Notes under the pieces: model-generated
What the model was told of the DNA's origin: nothing
Database searches by the model: none
What the model saw: the letters and a program-made list of their open reading frames with translations, nothing else
Made by a program: the position numbers and the translations under genes
In this document: one piece after another, positions 24,060 through 35,605 of the stretch
Position numbering within the stretch: the first letter of the stretch is position 1
How the letters are laid out: each line of letters begins with the position of its first letter
Origin: Hydractinia symbiolongicarpus
Lineage: Eukaryota > Cnidaria > Hydrozoa > Anthoathecata > Hydractiniidae
Direction of reading: 5' to 3'
NCBI RefSeq assembly: GCF_029227915.1
Contig: NC_079883.1
Span: 18,788,001-18,852,000 of the forward strand
DNA: 64,000 nucleotides

Positions 24060-26188
24060 AATACTAATGTTGTTTTGGAAGAATACAATGACATATATTT
24101 TGCACAGATCGGCATATGAAGCGTACTTTTGTATTAAACATTGACTATAATAAGTTGTTTTGAATGAATCAGCACTAAAGATACATTATACTGTATATCT
24201 CTAGATCGTTTTCCTAAAAAATATGACTCGTTTTCTTGACAAAATATTCACTAGAATGTGCTGTTTCTGGAGCATCTTTTGGAGGATGTCAAAATTATGT
24301 TGATTTGCGACATATATCTTACATTTTATACTATTTAAAACGTTCTCCCTAAAAACAATTATTAAAACTTATGAAGCTGTTTATGAAGAATAGAATTAGA
24401 TACTTTTTCGCATTCCACGGCTTAGATACCATATTTGACTGTCCTAAGGTAATTTTTGACAAAAACAATAAAATTAACGTTAAGTTTAAAGATATATCGC
24501 TGCAAAGACCACAATGTAGCGACAAATTATGTAAAATATATCGAGAATTGCCACTACAATATATTGTTTTGGGAGAACCAACAACAAATATGCGAAACTT
24601 AACAAGATAACCACTATATATCTCGTAATTAAAACTGTTTTAAGCACTCGATTAAAAGAAACACAGGGAAAATACAATTTGATACTAAGGCAATGAACAG
24701 ACTATGAGTCGTTTCTTTTACGTTTGTGCAAGAAAACTGGAATATATTGACTTGGGAGAACTATGCTAAGAACTTTAGAGTATGTTCGCACATTACACAG
24801 GCGGTAGACTCTCTTCTCTCTCTCTCTAGTTCTCTTGAGCAAAACATTACTTATAATGTGTTGTTTTAAAACAACGTAATCGTTTTATATTGCACTGAGT
24901 GGCTTCTGAATCGTTTCCTTAACAAACTATTCCCTAGTAGTTACTTAAACCTTTGAAAGAATCCACTTCGAAAGACTGTTTAAAATAACAAATATGCGAA
25001 AATTATCAAGATTCACCACATATATCTCGTATACTTAAAACTACTTTTAAAAAATGTTGTTTTGGGGGAATCAACAACGAATATGAGAAAATTATCAAGA
25101 ATCAAGACATATATGACTTATACTTAAAACTATTCTAATCGCCCTCTTAAAATAAACAAATATAATGTAACTTATACTCGTAGTAATCGAGGCAAGGTAC
25201 GTATGCGCCTGATAGCTGATGCTTGAATGGAATTCTCCCACCCAATTTTACTCACAAGTCAATTCTACTCGTACGTAGATGACCCGTCCACCCTTTCCTG
25301 TAATTTGAGGAAGTTACTTAAAAAGTGATAATAAGACTGGCTGAGTCACATAGAATCTGATACTTATCTATACCGTTTCTTCCAGAAAAATAGACGAGTT
25401 TGGCTCGGGGTAAATCTCAGCAAGATAATAAGTCCTAAAAATGCTTACACAAGCTAAGAATAATTGTGGTACTATTAAGAAGTATAGACGGAAATTACCT
25501 AAGAAAATTGTAGTTTTTTTAACCTGAATTGTGTTGTAATTATATAATTTTGAGTATATTAGGAATTGTAAATACATACGAATACCGAAGATGACTCCAC
25601 CAGAATACCGAAGATGACTCCACTCACTAAATTTTATTTCTCAAATAGCGTACTAAGTCTTAAAGAAATTACGTAGACAATACGGCTCTTATTTTCGGTT
25701 GAACAAAGTGAATAAGAAAATAATTTCTAAAAATATGTTGTTCTGGAAGAATAAACAACAAATATGCGAAAATTATCAAGACTCACAACATATATTTCGT
25801 ATATTTAAAACTACTTTTAAAAAATGTTGTTTTGGGGAAATAAACAACAAACATGCTAAAATTATCAAGAATTACAACATAAATCTTGTTAACTTAAACT
25901 CATTTAATCGTCTCTTGGAAAAACCCAAATATAATTACTAAAATATGTTGTTTTAGTAGAATCAACAACAAATATGCGAAAATTACTAAGATTCACCACA
26001 TATATCTCGTATACTTAAAACTCATTTAATCGTCTCTTGGAAAACCCCAAATATAATTACTAAAATATGTTGTTTTAGCAGAATCAACAACAAATATGCA
26101 AAAACTATCGAGAATCAGATCATATATCTCGTATACTTAAAGCTCTCTTAATCGCTCTCTTAAGATAAACAAATATAATTACTAGTAT
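24060..26188. repeat. Diverged satellite units upstream of the 82-bp array
   Basis: Copies of the unit (ATGTTGTTTTGGGAGAATC ... ACAAATATGCGAAAATTATC ... CACATATATCTCGTATACTT) recur at about 24,067, 24,555, 25,054, 25,735, 25,822, 25,946, 26,065 and 26,189. Spacing in the last part is about 87, 124, 119 and 124. The longer units carry an extra ~40 bases (around TCGTCTCTTGGAAAA...ATATAATTAC) that the 82-bp units lack. Confidence 0.75.
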
Positions 26189-27450
26189 ATGTTGTTTCGG
26201 GAGAGTCTACCAACAAATATGCGCACGTTATCAAGATTCACCAGATATATCTCGTATGCTTTACTATAATATGTTGTTTCGGGAGAATCTAGCAACAAAT
26301 ATGCGAAAATTATCAAGTTTCACCACATATATCTCGTATACATTACTATAATATGTTGTTTCTGGAGAATCTAGCAACAAATATGCACACGTTATCAAGA
26401 TTCACCACATATATCTCGTATACATTACTATAATATGTTGTTTCGGGGGAATCTAGTAACAAATATGCGCACGTTATCAAGATTCACCACATATATCTCG
26501 TATACATTACTATAATATGTTGTTTCGGGAGAATCTAGCAACAAATATGCGCACATTATCAAGATTCACCACATATATCTCGTATACATTACTAAAAATA
26601 TGTTGTTTCGGGAGAATCTAGCAACAAATATGCGAAAATTATCAAGATTCACCACATATATCTCGTATACATTGCTATAATATGTTGTTTCGGGAGAATC
26701 TAGTAACAAATATGCGCACGTTATCAAGATTCACCACATATATCTCGTATACATTACTATAATATGTTGTTTCGGGAGAATCTAGCAACAAATATGCGCA
26801 CATTATCAAGATTCACCACATATATCTCGTATACATTACTATAATATGTTGTTTCGGGAGAATCTAGCAACAAATATGCGAAAATTATCAAGATTCACCA
26901 CATATATCTCGTATACATTACTATAATATGTTGTTTCTGGAGAATCTAGCAACAAATATGCGCACGTTATCAAGATTCACCACATATATCTCGTATACAT
27001 TACTATAATATGTTGTTTCGGGAGAATCTAGCAACAAATATGCGAAAATTATCAAGATTCACCACATATATCTCGTATACATTACTATAGTATGTTGTTT
27101 CTGGAGAACCTAGCAACAAATATGCGCACGTTATCAAGATTCACCACATATATCTCGTATACATTACTATAACATGTTGTTTCTGGAGAATCTAGCAACA
27201 AATATGCGCACGTTATCAAGATTCACCACATATATCTCGTATACATTACTATAATATGTTGTTTCGGGAGAATCTAGCAACAAATATGCGAAAATTATCA
27301 AGATTCACCACATATATCTCGTATACATTACTATAATATGTTGTTTCTGGAGAATCTAGCAACAAATATGCGCACGTTGTCAAGATTCACCAGATATATC
27401 TCGTATACATTACTATAATATGTTGTTTTGGGAGAATCTAGCAACAAATA
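26189..27450. repeat. 82-bp tandem satellite array (about 16 units)
   Basis: The conserved word ATGTTGTTTC recurs every 82 bases from 26,189 to 27,420 (83 once). The consensus contains GGGAGAATCTAGCAACAAAT, then either GCGCACGTTATC or GCGAAAATTATC, then TTCACCACATATATCTCG. ATATGTTGTT and AACAAATAT within each unit are near inverted copies and could form a hairpin. The units are not a multiple of three bases long and encode nothing. Confidence 0.95.
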
Positions 27451-28011
27451 TCTGTCAAGATATGTAAGCGATGAAGAAAAACAGTTATACTTGTTGTGAA
27501 TAATTTTTGAACTTTAAAGTCGAAGTAAGTTTAAAAAAAACTCAATGAGACGAAGTTATTACAAAATCATTAAAATGTTAAAAGGAATAATCATTGTGTA
27601 ATATATAATTTTTGTTAGCTTGGTATGTAATTGCTTGTCACGAACACGAACTTTATTCCGAGCTTCTATCTTTTTATTATAATAAACAAATGCGAAAGAA
27701 GCATGTGTTTGGTTGATATATACATACAAAAACAAATGATTTACGCTAATCAGGTTAATTACCTGAAGATCTCTTCCAAAGCAGTCTGGCTTAAAGTGCT
27801 TGGAACATATGTAGAATCCTGAATTTTTAGGCAAGAGACCAGTTCTTCTGATGTTATGTAACTATTTTTTTCGAATCTCGTTTTTCTTTTCTGCTCTCGG
27901 AATTTTGAAAAAAACTACAACATCGTCAGCATTTCCTTTGCTTTATTATTACTGCTTCGGTTTGTTCAGTTGATGACAGCACAATTTAGCATGTTTTCAA
28001 GCAATTAAACT

Positions 28012-30194
28012 CGAACAAGAAACCCTGCGGCTTTAAGATTTCCGTAATTAGCCTGAGAGATTTTGAAATTTAAAGTAGACCTTCAAAACGGAGAATTATG
28101 GGTAAACAAATCACGAGTATCACGATTCTTAACTATTTTTGTAACTAACCTGTAATATTAAAATACAACTCAATAAAAAAAAAAAAAAATTTTACATAGC
28201 TATATGAAGTATTCTAAAATAACAGTTAAAACTTTAACTGGATATTTTTAAAAGTGATCAGGAAAATTTTGGAAATTCCAGAATACAAAAATCTTGCTAT
28301 GTAAAAACTTGACGATTCAATTATAATAACTTCTGAACGAGCTCAATTTGAATGATGAAATAGTTAATTGTTTAATAATTCAGCAATAAATACATATTAA
28401 CATTTCAGTATTTAGGCCTTCAAAATTTACTCTCTTGTTGAAAATTTTTTGAAAATGGTGATGGTGCATGGCTGGATAACAGCTGATCTGCAAAAGAAAG
28501 TACGTTTAAAAAATAAGAAACAAGAATACAATTTAACCATAAACTGCATTAAAACCAGGTTGTTTAAATATTGTCTCTTTTTTAACCTCTCTTTGCCTCT
28601 TTGATTTAAAAAGGAAATTTAATACAAAGATACAAATCCATGCGATGTGATGCACAGGTATATTTCGTGAGATTTTTAAAAATCAAGTCATTTCTAAGAA
28701 ATCTTAGAAAAATATTTTGTGATAATTTGGGTTGATCTTAAGAAAGATTTTTTAGCAAATTAAGCACAAGGAGAACTGACAATTAGCCAGTAACAGAATA
28801 GTTAGCCGTTTTCAATGGCGCCATAGCTTGGTGGTTATAACTCTGGCACTTTGTGCGGGAGAACGGGATTCGATTCTCCTTGGCGACAATTCAATATTAT
28901 GCTACCATAGCCCCGGACTAGGACTCCCTCTCTAAGATATGACCTTTCCTGAAAATAATAGACAGGATTTGTAAGGCTAGCCATGTAAAATATACAGACA
29001 TTCTATTTATCTATGCAGAATAATATATGCGGTGCGTACAGTATAATTAGTCGCTTATACAGCTACTTATACGATATATATCTTTTTACTTAAATTTTCA
29101 CTTTTCCTCGTTATCGATTTCCCCATAGCCATCTATATTTATATAGATCAACATAAAGTTGTGCTTCAATTAAAACCAAGAAAAAGAACAAGAAACGATT
29201 TCGCAAAAAAGATATAATTTTACTGCAGCTAGCAGTACATATGTCGTCTATATTATTAAACAACAAAACTATTCTGATTTCAAGAAAAAACATGGAAAAG
29301 ACGCAGTTAGCTGTAAAGAACACAAAGACGCTTTTAACAGCTAATTATACTAGGCGTAGCATTTAATTATCCTGCACCAGCTAACTATATATTGTTACAG
29401 GTTAATTATCAGTTCACCGACTGCTCAGTGCAAGCATCAATAAACTTTTGTCACGTTTCGACAACTTTTCTGCAAAAAATATAAAAAAAATCCTGTGCGA
29501 ATATATATATCTTTTTATCTGATAGAAGTAGTCCCAAAAAGTGGCCTTTTGAAGTTATTTTTAGCCCTCTTTTTCCCATAAGAACAGGAGTTGAGTGTCC
29601 AGTCATGGAAGAACTACGCAAGACAGGATAAAGGTTTTTTGTTGCTTGCTCTTTAAGAAAAAAAGGCACTCTAATCAAAGCACTTTTTGTGTAGCTAGCT
29701 CCATAGCTAGCTAGCAAGTAAGTAATTTCATGAAAGGGTATGTCAGCACCAATCAAAAGGAGATCCAAGTCAGCACCGAAAATTGAGATAGCTAGCTAGC
29801 CAGCACACCTTTCTCACTTAGCTATATATAAAAAAATTCTTACCTGATAAAATACACGAATTTAAAAAATAGTGCTTAGCTCCCCATCAATAAAGCTACT
29901 ACGACCAAACCTAAGAGACCAGCAAGGGGCGACCAACAAAATGTAAGCACTTTTAGTCATGGCCGCACACGGAATGTTCTGGCCACACGAAGAGTACACT
30001 CTCTGTACAGATTGGTCATTTAATTGACAGAGATTAAAATAAAGCATCTTCATTGGCTTTCGCAAAAATGGAATTTTCCGAGCGCTTAACCTGGACAAAA
30101 ACTTACAGCGTCCGGGCTTTGTGCTGTCTCTCTCTATCTATCTCCCATCAGGCGATTTTAAAGATTCCGCCCCGCACAGCGGCGACGGAAATCA
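28012..30194. mobile_element. Third, short copy of the ISL2EU-like transposon (MITE-like, ~2.2 kb)
   Basis: The left half (28,012-29,050) aligns with 10,248-10,920 and the right half (29,050-30,194) with 13,780-14,722. All coding sequence is missing: a deletion joins GTGCGTACAGTATAATT directly to the CTACTTATACGATA region. It is more diverged than the palindrome arms. It interrupts the satellite field and contains a tRNA-like segment. It is probably a non-autonomous family member. Confidence 0.8.
28816..28890 (+). ncRNA. tRNA-like / tRNA-derived SINE head
   Basis: Box A-like TAGCTTGGTGG lies at 28,824-28,834 and box B-like GATTCGATTC at 28,867-28,876, a spacing normal for a tRNA. The outer segments CGCCA and TGGCG pair as a short acceptor stem. 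The anticodon arm is poor, so this is not a convincing tRNA gene. A tRNA-derived SINE inserted in, or captured by, the short transposon copy fits better. Confidence 0.5.
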
Positions 30195-31299
30195 ATAATA
30201 GAACTTGTTTGAGTAAATTTACAAATAATACTTCTACCACCACAAGCGAAGTACATTTTCTGAACTAAAAAACGTCATAATTTCAACTCGGTCCAATCCT
30301 TTTAAAATCGTTAAAGGGGTCAGAATAACGAAGCGATTTCACGCGTAGTAATCACAACTTTTTACTAAGTTAGTGAAACTTTTATATGAAAAGGAATGGT
30401 ATTTCATTTGTTTTATGGCTACTGTTTTTCTAAATGAAAAATTAGAGCTTACTTCCCTTTTAAGCACCATTAAAATCATTCTAAGGAGATATATGTGGCG
30501 AATCTGCATAATTTTCGCATAGTTGTTGCTAGATTCTCCTGGTAATGACAACTATTCGGAAATATTTTAGGCAGAGCTTTTTGGATTTCCCCCACAGAAG
30601 AAATTGACAGGCGATGTCAATTGTTTTCATTTAAGGTTTGCACAATCATTCCATTTTTGCATTAGAACGGATTTTCAGTATTCTTTTTTCCATCATTGTT
30701 TTATGCAGTTTCATAAAATGTTTCGGATGGAGAGGAAGATGAGTGTTTTCACGAAAGATTAAGGTAAAAAGTTTTATTGTAAAGAGTTCGATGAGAAACT
30801 CTTTAGTCGTCAGGAATTTCATCAGGAATTTCGTCAGAAATTTCATTGCGCCATTTCATTTGCGGCACAAATCTCAGAGAACGAATTGGTCTGGAGTGAC
30901 CAGCACATTTACACAAACTGTTGTTTCCAATTTCATTACCTCCTTTTTCTACAACTTCTTCCTCATGGTTCCAACTTAAATTTTTTTCGTTCTTCCAATA
31001 ACATTTCAGGCTGAAAACTAAATGGCTTTAGATTCTAAATATCTGGAACAGTGAGGAACTGTAATGCACTTTTGTTTCATATTCGAAGGTTTGTTGAATT
31101 ATAAACACCAACATAGGGCCTCGTCTAGCTAGCCCAATGTTTTGAACTAAAAATTAGAACCTAGTCTTTTTTATTTTGACACGCTTTTTTAACGGAGATA
31201 GGAAGTGGGAATATAGGTAATTAGAAATAAATTCTCGTGTTTCTGAAAAATTGACACATTTTTGAGATTACTTCCCCTTTGAAAGAAACACACGGAATT

Positions 31300-32230
31300 A
31301 CTAAAATATGTTGTTTTGGGAGAATCTAATAACAAATATGGAAAAATAACCAAAAATCACCACATTTTATTTTGTCCTTAAAATCTTTCAGTCGCTCTCT
31401 TGAAAAAACAACAACAAGGAAAAACAATTTCTAAAGTATGTTATGTTAGGAATCCAATTGGACATTCTTTGACACTGACCGGACCATAAATCGAATATTT
31501 TGTGCAAATTGTTCACTAGAATATGTTGTTTTGGGAGAATCAACCAATAATATGACAGAACTATAGGCATTCTCCGCATACTTCACAGGCGTTAGACTTT
31601 GATCATTCTCTTGACCAAAACATTTACAATATGTTGAATTAGTGCAATAAATTCGTTTTTTATTGCACTGAGTTGCGTATTAATCCTTCTTTGATACAAA
31701 GTATTTACTACAATTGTTGTTTTAGGCGAATACAATTAGACATTCTGTGCAAATTGTGTACTAGAATATGTTGATTCGGAAGAATCTAGCAACCATTATG
31801 CGAACGTTATCGAGAATCACCAGATATATATTTCGCCCTTAAAACTTTTTAAATCGTTATTTTTAGCCTTTACAAACTGTTTAGTGTAATTTAACTGCGG
31901 TTAACTACAGTCATGTGGTCTTTCATCCAAAACTTAGGATCACTTAACTTTGAGGTATGAAAATATAAAAATGTTGACAGCAAAACACAACGGACATCTA
32001 TGTGGTTTTAAAACCAAGTGCGAACTATAGAAGTTAAGCGATAAATCTAGCATACTTTCAAGTCCGTTTCCACACGCCCATCTGGACGCACAACACATTG
32101 AACTCACCCAAAGTTTTTCTGAGGTATTATGTTTTTTTACCCCACTACCATTAAAAAAAGAAAACAATTTTTAATATTTGTTTTGGGAGAATGAACAACA
32201 AGTACGCGAAAATTATCGAGAATCACCACA
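31300..32230. repeat. Diverged satellite units downstream of the third transposon copy
   Basis: Degenerate copies of the same unit appear near 31,307, 31,520, 31,768 and 32,180 (ATGTTGTTTTGGGAGAATC with ACAAATATG and CACCACAT). An inverted degenerate copy lies at about 30,480-30,545. They show that the satellite field once extended across the transposon insertion. Confidence 0.6.
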
Positions 32231-33847
32231 TATCTCCTGAAATCACTTTTTAAAATGAAATATGACACAAGACAACTACCAAAAAATACGGTTTCGGGAA
32301 AATATAATTGGATACATTTTCGCATAGAGGCGGTTATAAAGCAGGTTAAATATTCACTAGATCACGTTAGTTTTTCAGAATCTGGCCACAAATAAGACAA
32401 AATAATAGAGCAGCTCTATAAACTTTCTAGAATTTACACCTAAATGAAAAAAAGTATATAAAATTTGCTGTTTCGCAAGAATATAGTTTGGTATTTTTTC
32501 ACTGAAAGCGGAGAAATAATCTTTTTTTGGTACAAAGCGACACATGAATAGTTCTCTTGTACACCTTTTCACTAAATTATGGTGGTATAATCAGTTTATT
32601 TCACCGGGTTTGCTGAGTCGTTTATTCCCTAAAATGGAATAACAGTTTGCCTAGTAGACTTTTATTTCCGTTGAATAACAGTTTACTAAATTACGATGCA
32701 TTGTTGGTTAATTATGAGAAATAAAAGGCGTGTTTCTTACGTAAAACAGTCGTAATTGTTCAAAGCGTTCAAACTTTAATAAATTGCAATTTCATTTTCA
32801 CACGTATAATATGAAACATCCAACACAAACACTTCGAGCTCCGGACATACTTTTAAAGATAAAAATATATTGACAGGAACAAATAAAAGACGCGGGTTGT
32901 CTTATCATCAAGCCACGTTAGCTGTTAAGCTGCTTACAGTTTATGTATTCTGTTAAACATGTAAAAAAAGAAAATTAAGCTATCACATATTGTTTTAAAA
33001 TGTCATTTATGTAACAAATAGTTTTGTAAGAAATTTGGAGAAAACAAGAGGATGATACAAATATTCGCAAATCTCTTTTCCACGTTTGATAATAAGGAGC
33101 CTAAATAAAGAGTAAGTAAAACTCATAAATAATAAACAGTATTTATATGTAGATTTTTAATTAAACTTGTTATTACATTATTACTACTATTTTGTGTACT
33201 AACACGGCTTTTTTCTCGCGATAAAGTTTCATCAATAAGTGACAAAAGGCCACCGTTCCAATCGCTGAAAAGATACAGAAATCTAGGTTCCGTGTATAAC
33301 ACGTTTAAATAGTTGCCCCGTAAAAGAGTCCACGGGCGCGCTCCGCCTTAATTTTACGCTATTTTGTTCGCCTATACAACGACTCTTTTCTCGCGGACCA
33401 GATAGAAGACGGGTATTACTAGAGAAGAAGCTGTATACGAGTTTCACCATAAGCCATGTGGCGAAGTTGAAAACTCCGCAACATTTTAAGAAACCATTTT
33501 AGGGCTACACAATAAACGTATAAGCTTAAGAATCGAACTTTTTTCTAAAAATGTTTATCATATCCCCGTGTATACGAAAGCAATTCTCAGCGTTGTTGGG
33601 CAATTGAGTTCCCAAACTAAAAAAAAAATGTATCTGGTCAAGATATATAAGTTTAAGAAAACTATGAATACGGGTGCTCATAATTAGGCGAGCTTTCCCG
33701 GTAGATCAGGCTTAATGGGTTAGCTGATTAATCAATCCTGTTTCTGTGAGAAGCGACTCAGTCCTGAGTAAGATAAATATTTTTAGCAAAAATACAAGTT
33801 CGGCATTTTATAATACCATTCATTTAACCGGCTCAGCTTGTTTCAAT
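32231..33847. other. Intergenic DNA before Polinton A
   Basis: AT-rich DNA with no coding region, RNA gene or repeat that I can support. The candidate target duplication TGTTTC lies at its right edge (33,839-33,844). Confidence 0.5.
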
Positions 33848-34086
33848 AGTAGTAAGGAGTGAATATAACCAGTTTTCTTTCCTTCCACACCTTTTAATCA
33901 CAAAAACCCCGCTTCCACCACTTCCACAACCACCTCCATCCAAAATCGGTAAACCCGACGTCATCCGAAAATAAAATCCGAGAAATACCGATTTCGATAA
34001 TACGCATGCGCAATAGTGTATATATTATATATGCTGACATCAACAAAATTAGAATATGAGTAAGGGAAATTTCCTAAATATTCAAA
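33848..34086. repeat. Polinton A left terminal inverted repeat
   Basis: It starts AGTAGTAAGGAGTGAATATA and is matched in reverse complement at the other end. It includes a polypurine/polypyrimidine stretch, CGCATGCGCAA, GCTGACATCAACAAAATTAG and an AGGGAAATTTCCT palindrome. It differs from its partner by a few substitutions and small indels. Confidence 0.93.
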
Positions 34087-34137
34087 CTATGACCACACCA
34101 AAACTTTTGCTGATGGATCTTAGTGTATAATAATAAG

Positions 34138-34392
34138 ATGTCTATTAATGATCATCTCATAACGCCTGATCGAATAGTCCGTGCTGATTCATGGACACTA
34201 ATGTTCGTACCCGATCATTTCAAGACACAGGAAATGTGTACTGCCGTAGTTCGTGAATATCCCTGGACATTAATGTTAGTACCCGATCATCTCAAAACAC
34301 AGGAAATGTGTGACCGAGCAGTTCGCGAATATCCTAAGATCATCGAATATGTTCCAGATCGTTTCAGAGACATGGTTACCCGAAGCCTTTAA
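34138..34392 (+). CDS. Short VPDHFKTQEMC-repeat protein
   Basis: The start is the ATG at 34138 (MSINDHL), preceded by AATAAG. The 84-residue protein consists of about three 25-27-residue repeats (MFVPDHFKTQEMC, MLVPDHLKTQEMC, EYVPDRF). This repeat is reminiscent of DUF4116-like repeats found in large protein families of cnidarians and of large DNA viruses. Its function is unknown. It is the outermost gene next to the left repeat and overlaps no other gene. It could be captured host sequence or a genuine Polinton accessory gene. Confidence 0.6.
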   Translation: MSINDHLITPDRIVRADSWTLMFVPDHFKTQEMCTAVVREYPWTLMLVPDHLKTQEMCDRAVREYPKIIEYVPDRFRDMVTRSL

Positions 34393-34398
34393 AAATAA

Positions 34399-34497
34399 AT
34401 GACTGAGTATTGTGATGAATGTGGAATTGATCTCGATCAATATGATAGATGCAAGTGTGGACGGAGGCTAATCATAAAAGGAAGGATGCTGTGCTGA
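34399..34497 (+). CDS. Tiny cysteine-rich zinc-ribbon-like protein (32 aa)
   Basis: The ATG sits in the AAAATAAATG motif seen before other genes of this element. The product has two CxxC-type pairs (YCDECG and RCKCG), so it could bind one zinc ion like a minimal ribbon. It lies six bases after the repeat protein gene. It is too short for confident assignment, but the start motif and the cysteine spacing argue that it is real. Confidence 0.45.
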   Translation: MTEYCDECGIDLDQYDRCKCGRRLIIKGRMLC

Positions 34498-34585
34498 CAG
34501 CACTATATGATGTATATAACGTACAACGGTGGAATATGTCCTTGTAAAATTCCCTAGTTGGAGTCCAATTTCCATAAATAAAGGG

Positions 34586-35194
34586 ATGTTCGAATTTTAC
34601 AATGACTCCGTAGAGACAAGGGATTTTTACAGTAAACCAACAGTACTTGATATTGATGAGGTTAAGCTTGAGAATATCGTACTCAGCGATCCTATTAAAA
34701 CCAACAAAGGCAAAGATGCTAGGTTCGTAGTAGGCTACAAACATGACAGTAAGATATCATCGCTATTAATTCGAACACCGAGAGGTCTATATAGCAACGG
34801 TGCATCCAGATACGTTGATGGCTCGTCACTTACAATGTCATTCGATATACATAACCATCAAGAATGGTTGGATAAATATCAGATTATCCTAGCCAGGATT
34901 GAAAAATTATATGGTAGTGAATTCTCAACCTCACCAGTAAAAAACGATCGGTATCTGAACACAAAGGTCAAGGAATGGGAAGGTGAGGTGACAACTGATT
35001 TTTATGATCAACCACTACCACTGAAGCAGCCCTGCGAATGCAGATGTATTTTTAAAATATCCAGCATTTACAGGCAGAGATCCAAGCACTATCTGCAGGC
35101 TATGCTAGAAGAGTGTAAGTATAAACCAGTTCAACAATCCAGGACACGACACCTTGATTCAGATAATGAAGAGGACCCGTTCGTCGTCGTATAA
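34586..35194 (+). CDS. Conserved Polinton-region protein, possibly DUF5871-like
   Basis: The first ATG in the open frame is 34586 (MFEFYND), 11 bases after an AAATAAA. The 202-residue product has a central block (LSDPIKTNKGKDARFVVGY, LLIRTPRGLYSNG, TMSFDIHNHQEWLDKYQII) that resembles small virion or DNA-associated proteins of large eukaryotic DNA viruses (DUF5871-like). That resemblance is from memory of patterns and needs a profile search. The C-terminus is acidic. No nuclease or protease residues are obvious. Role unknown. Confidence 0.5.
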   Translation: MFEFYNDSVETRDFYSKPTVLDIDEVKLENIVLSDPIKTNKGKDARFVVGYKHDSKISSLLIRTPRGLYSNGASRYVDGSSLTMSFDIHNHQEWLDKYQIILARIEKLYGSEFSTSPVKNDRYLNTKVKEWEGEVTTDFYDQPLPLKQPCECRCIFKISSIYRQRSKHYLQAMLEECKYKPVQQSRTRHLDSDNEEDPFVVV

Positions 35195-35201
35195 TAAACA
35201 A

Positions 35202-35481
35202 TGAATGAACTTAAAAAGAAGCCAGAGAATTGGGTATACAGAGAAGTGGGTACTCCACCATGAAAAAGGGTGAAATTATCGCTGCTATTCACAAAGTAAA
35301 ATATATAGATATTGCAATGCAGACCGACGGGCCTTATTGCAAGCTATGCTCAGATATCGCGGCCATGAAAATACTCGATGAATATATCAGAGGCCCGGAG
35401 GCAAAACAAAAACGAACTGTAATATACGATGGTGATTTTATGATTGATGCCATTACCGGTGAAATACTTGGTGTAATTTAA
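35202..35481 (+). pseudogene. SAP/Rho-N-like small protein with a 5' frameshift
   Basis: The ATG at 35202 starts a frame that closes after 20 codons. A second frame entering at about 35,215 continues to 35,481 and reads like a SAP or Rho-N helix-extended-helix (RELGIQRSGYSTMKKGEIIAA) followed by a Cys-containing tail (YCKLCSD). The switch lies in an A-run at 35,213-35,217, so one base has probably been lost there, or miscalled. Such domains bind DNA or RNA. In the present sequence, initiation could still occur at ATG 35260. Confidence 0.5.
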
Positions 35482-35504
35482 TGTTTTGTACAAAACATTA
35501 AATT
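35475..35504. terminator. Perfect 30-bp palindrome between convergent genes
   Basis: AATTTAATGTTTTG continues into its exact complement around GTAC. It begins inside the stop codon of the + strand gene, and the next gene downstream is on the - strand. Similar hairpins occur at other gene ends in both Polintons. Its likely role is transcript termination or 3'-end formation for both directions. Confidence 0.7.
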
Positions 35505-35605
35505 ATGAATAAGTCCGCGTCTCATCTAGATACCGCTTACATGTTGAACATATTGAAGTTTTTTCACAAACTCCTGTTTGCCCTCCTCGCGTCCCTTCTC
35601 GACTA

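Noticed and set aside
24371-24610. Small frames in the diverged satellite field
   Set aside because: They consist of satellite units. Copies differ in frame.
26189-27450. Regular 82-bp periodicity resembling a CRISPR array
   Set aside because: Whole units are repeated with no unique spacers, the DNA is animal, and no cas genes exist. It is a satellite.
28816-28890. Functional tRNA gene
   Set aside because: Boxes A and B are good, but the anticodon arm is not a proper stem and the acceptor stem is short. A SINE-like origin is more likely.
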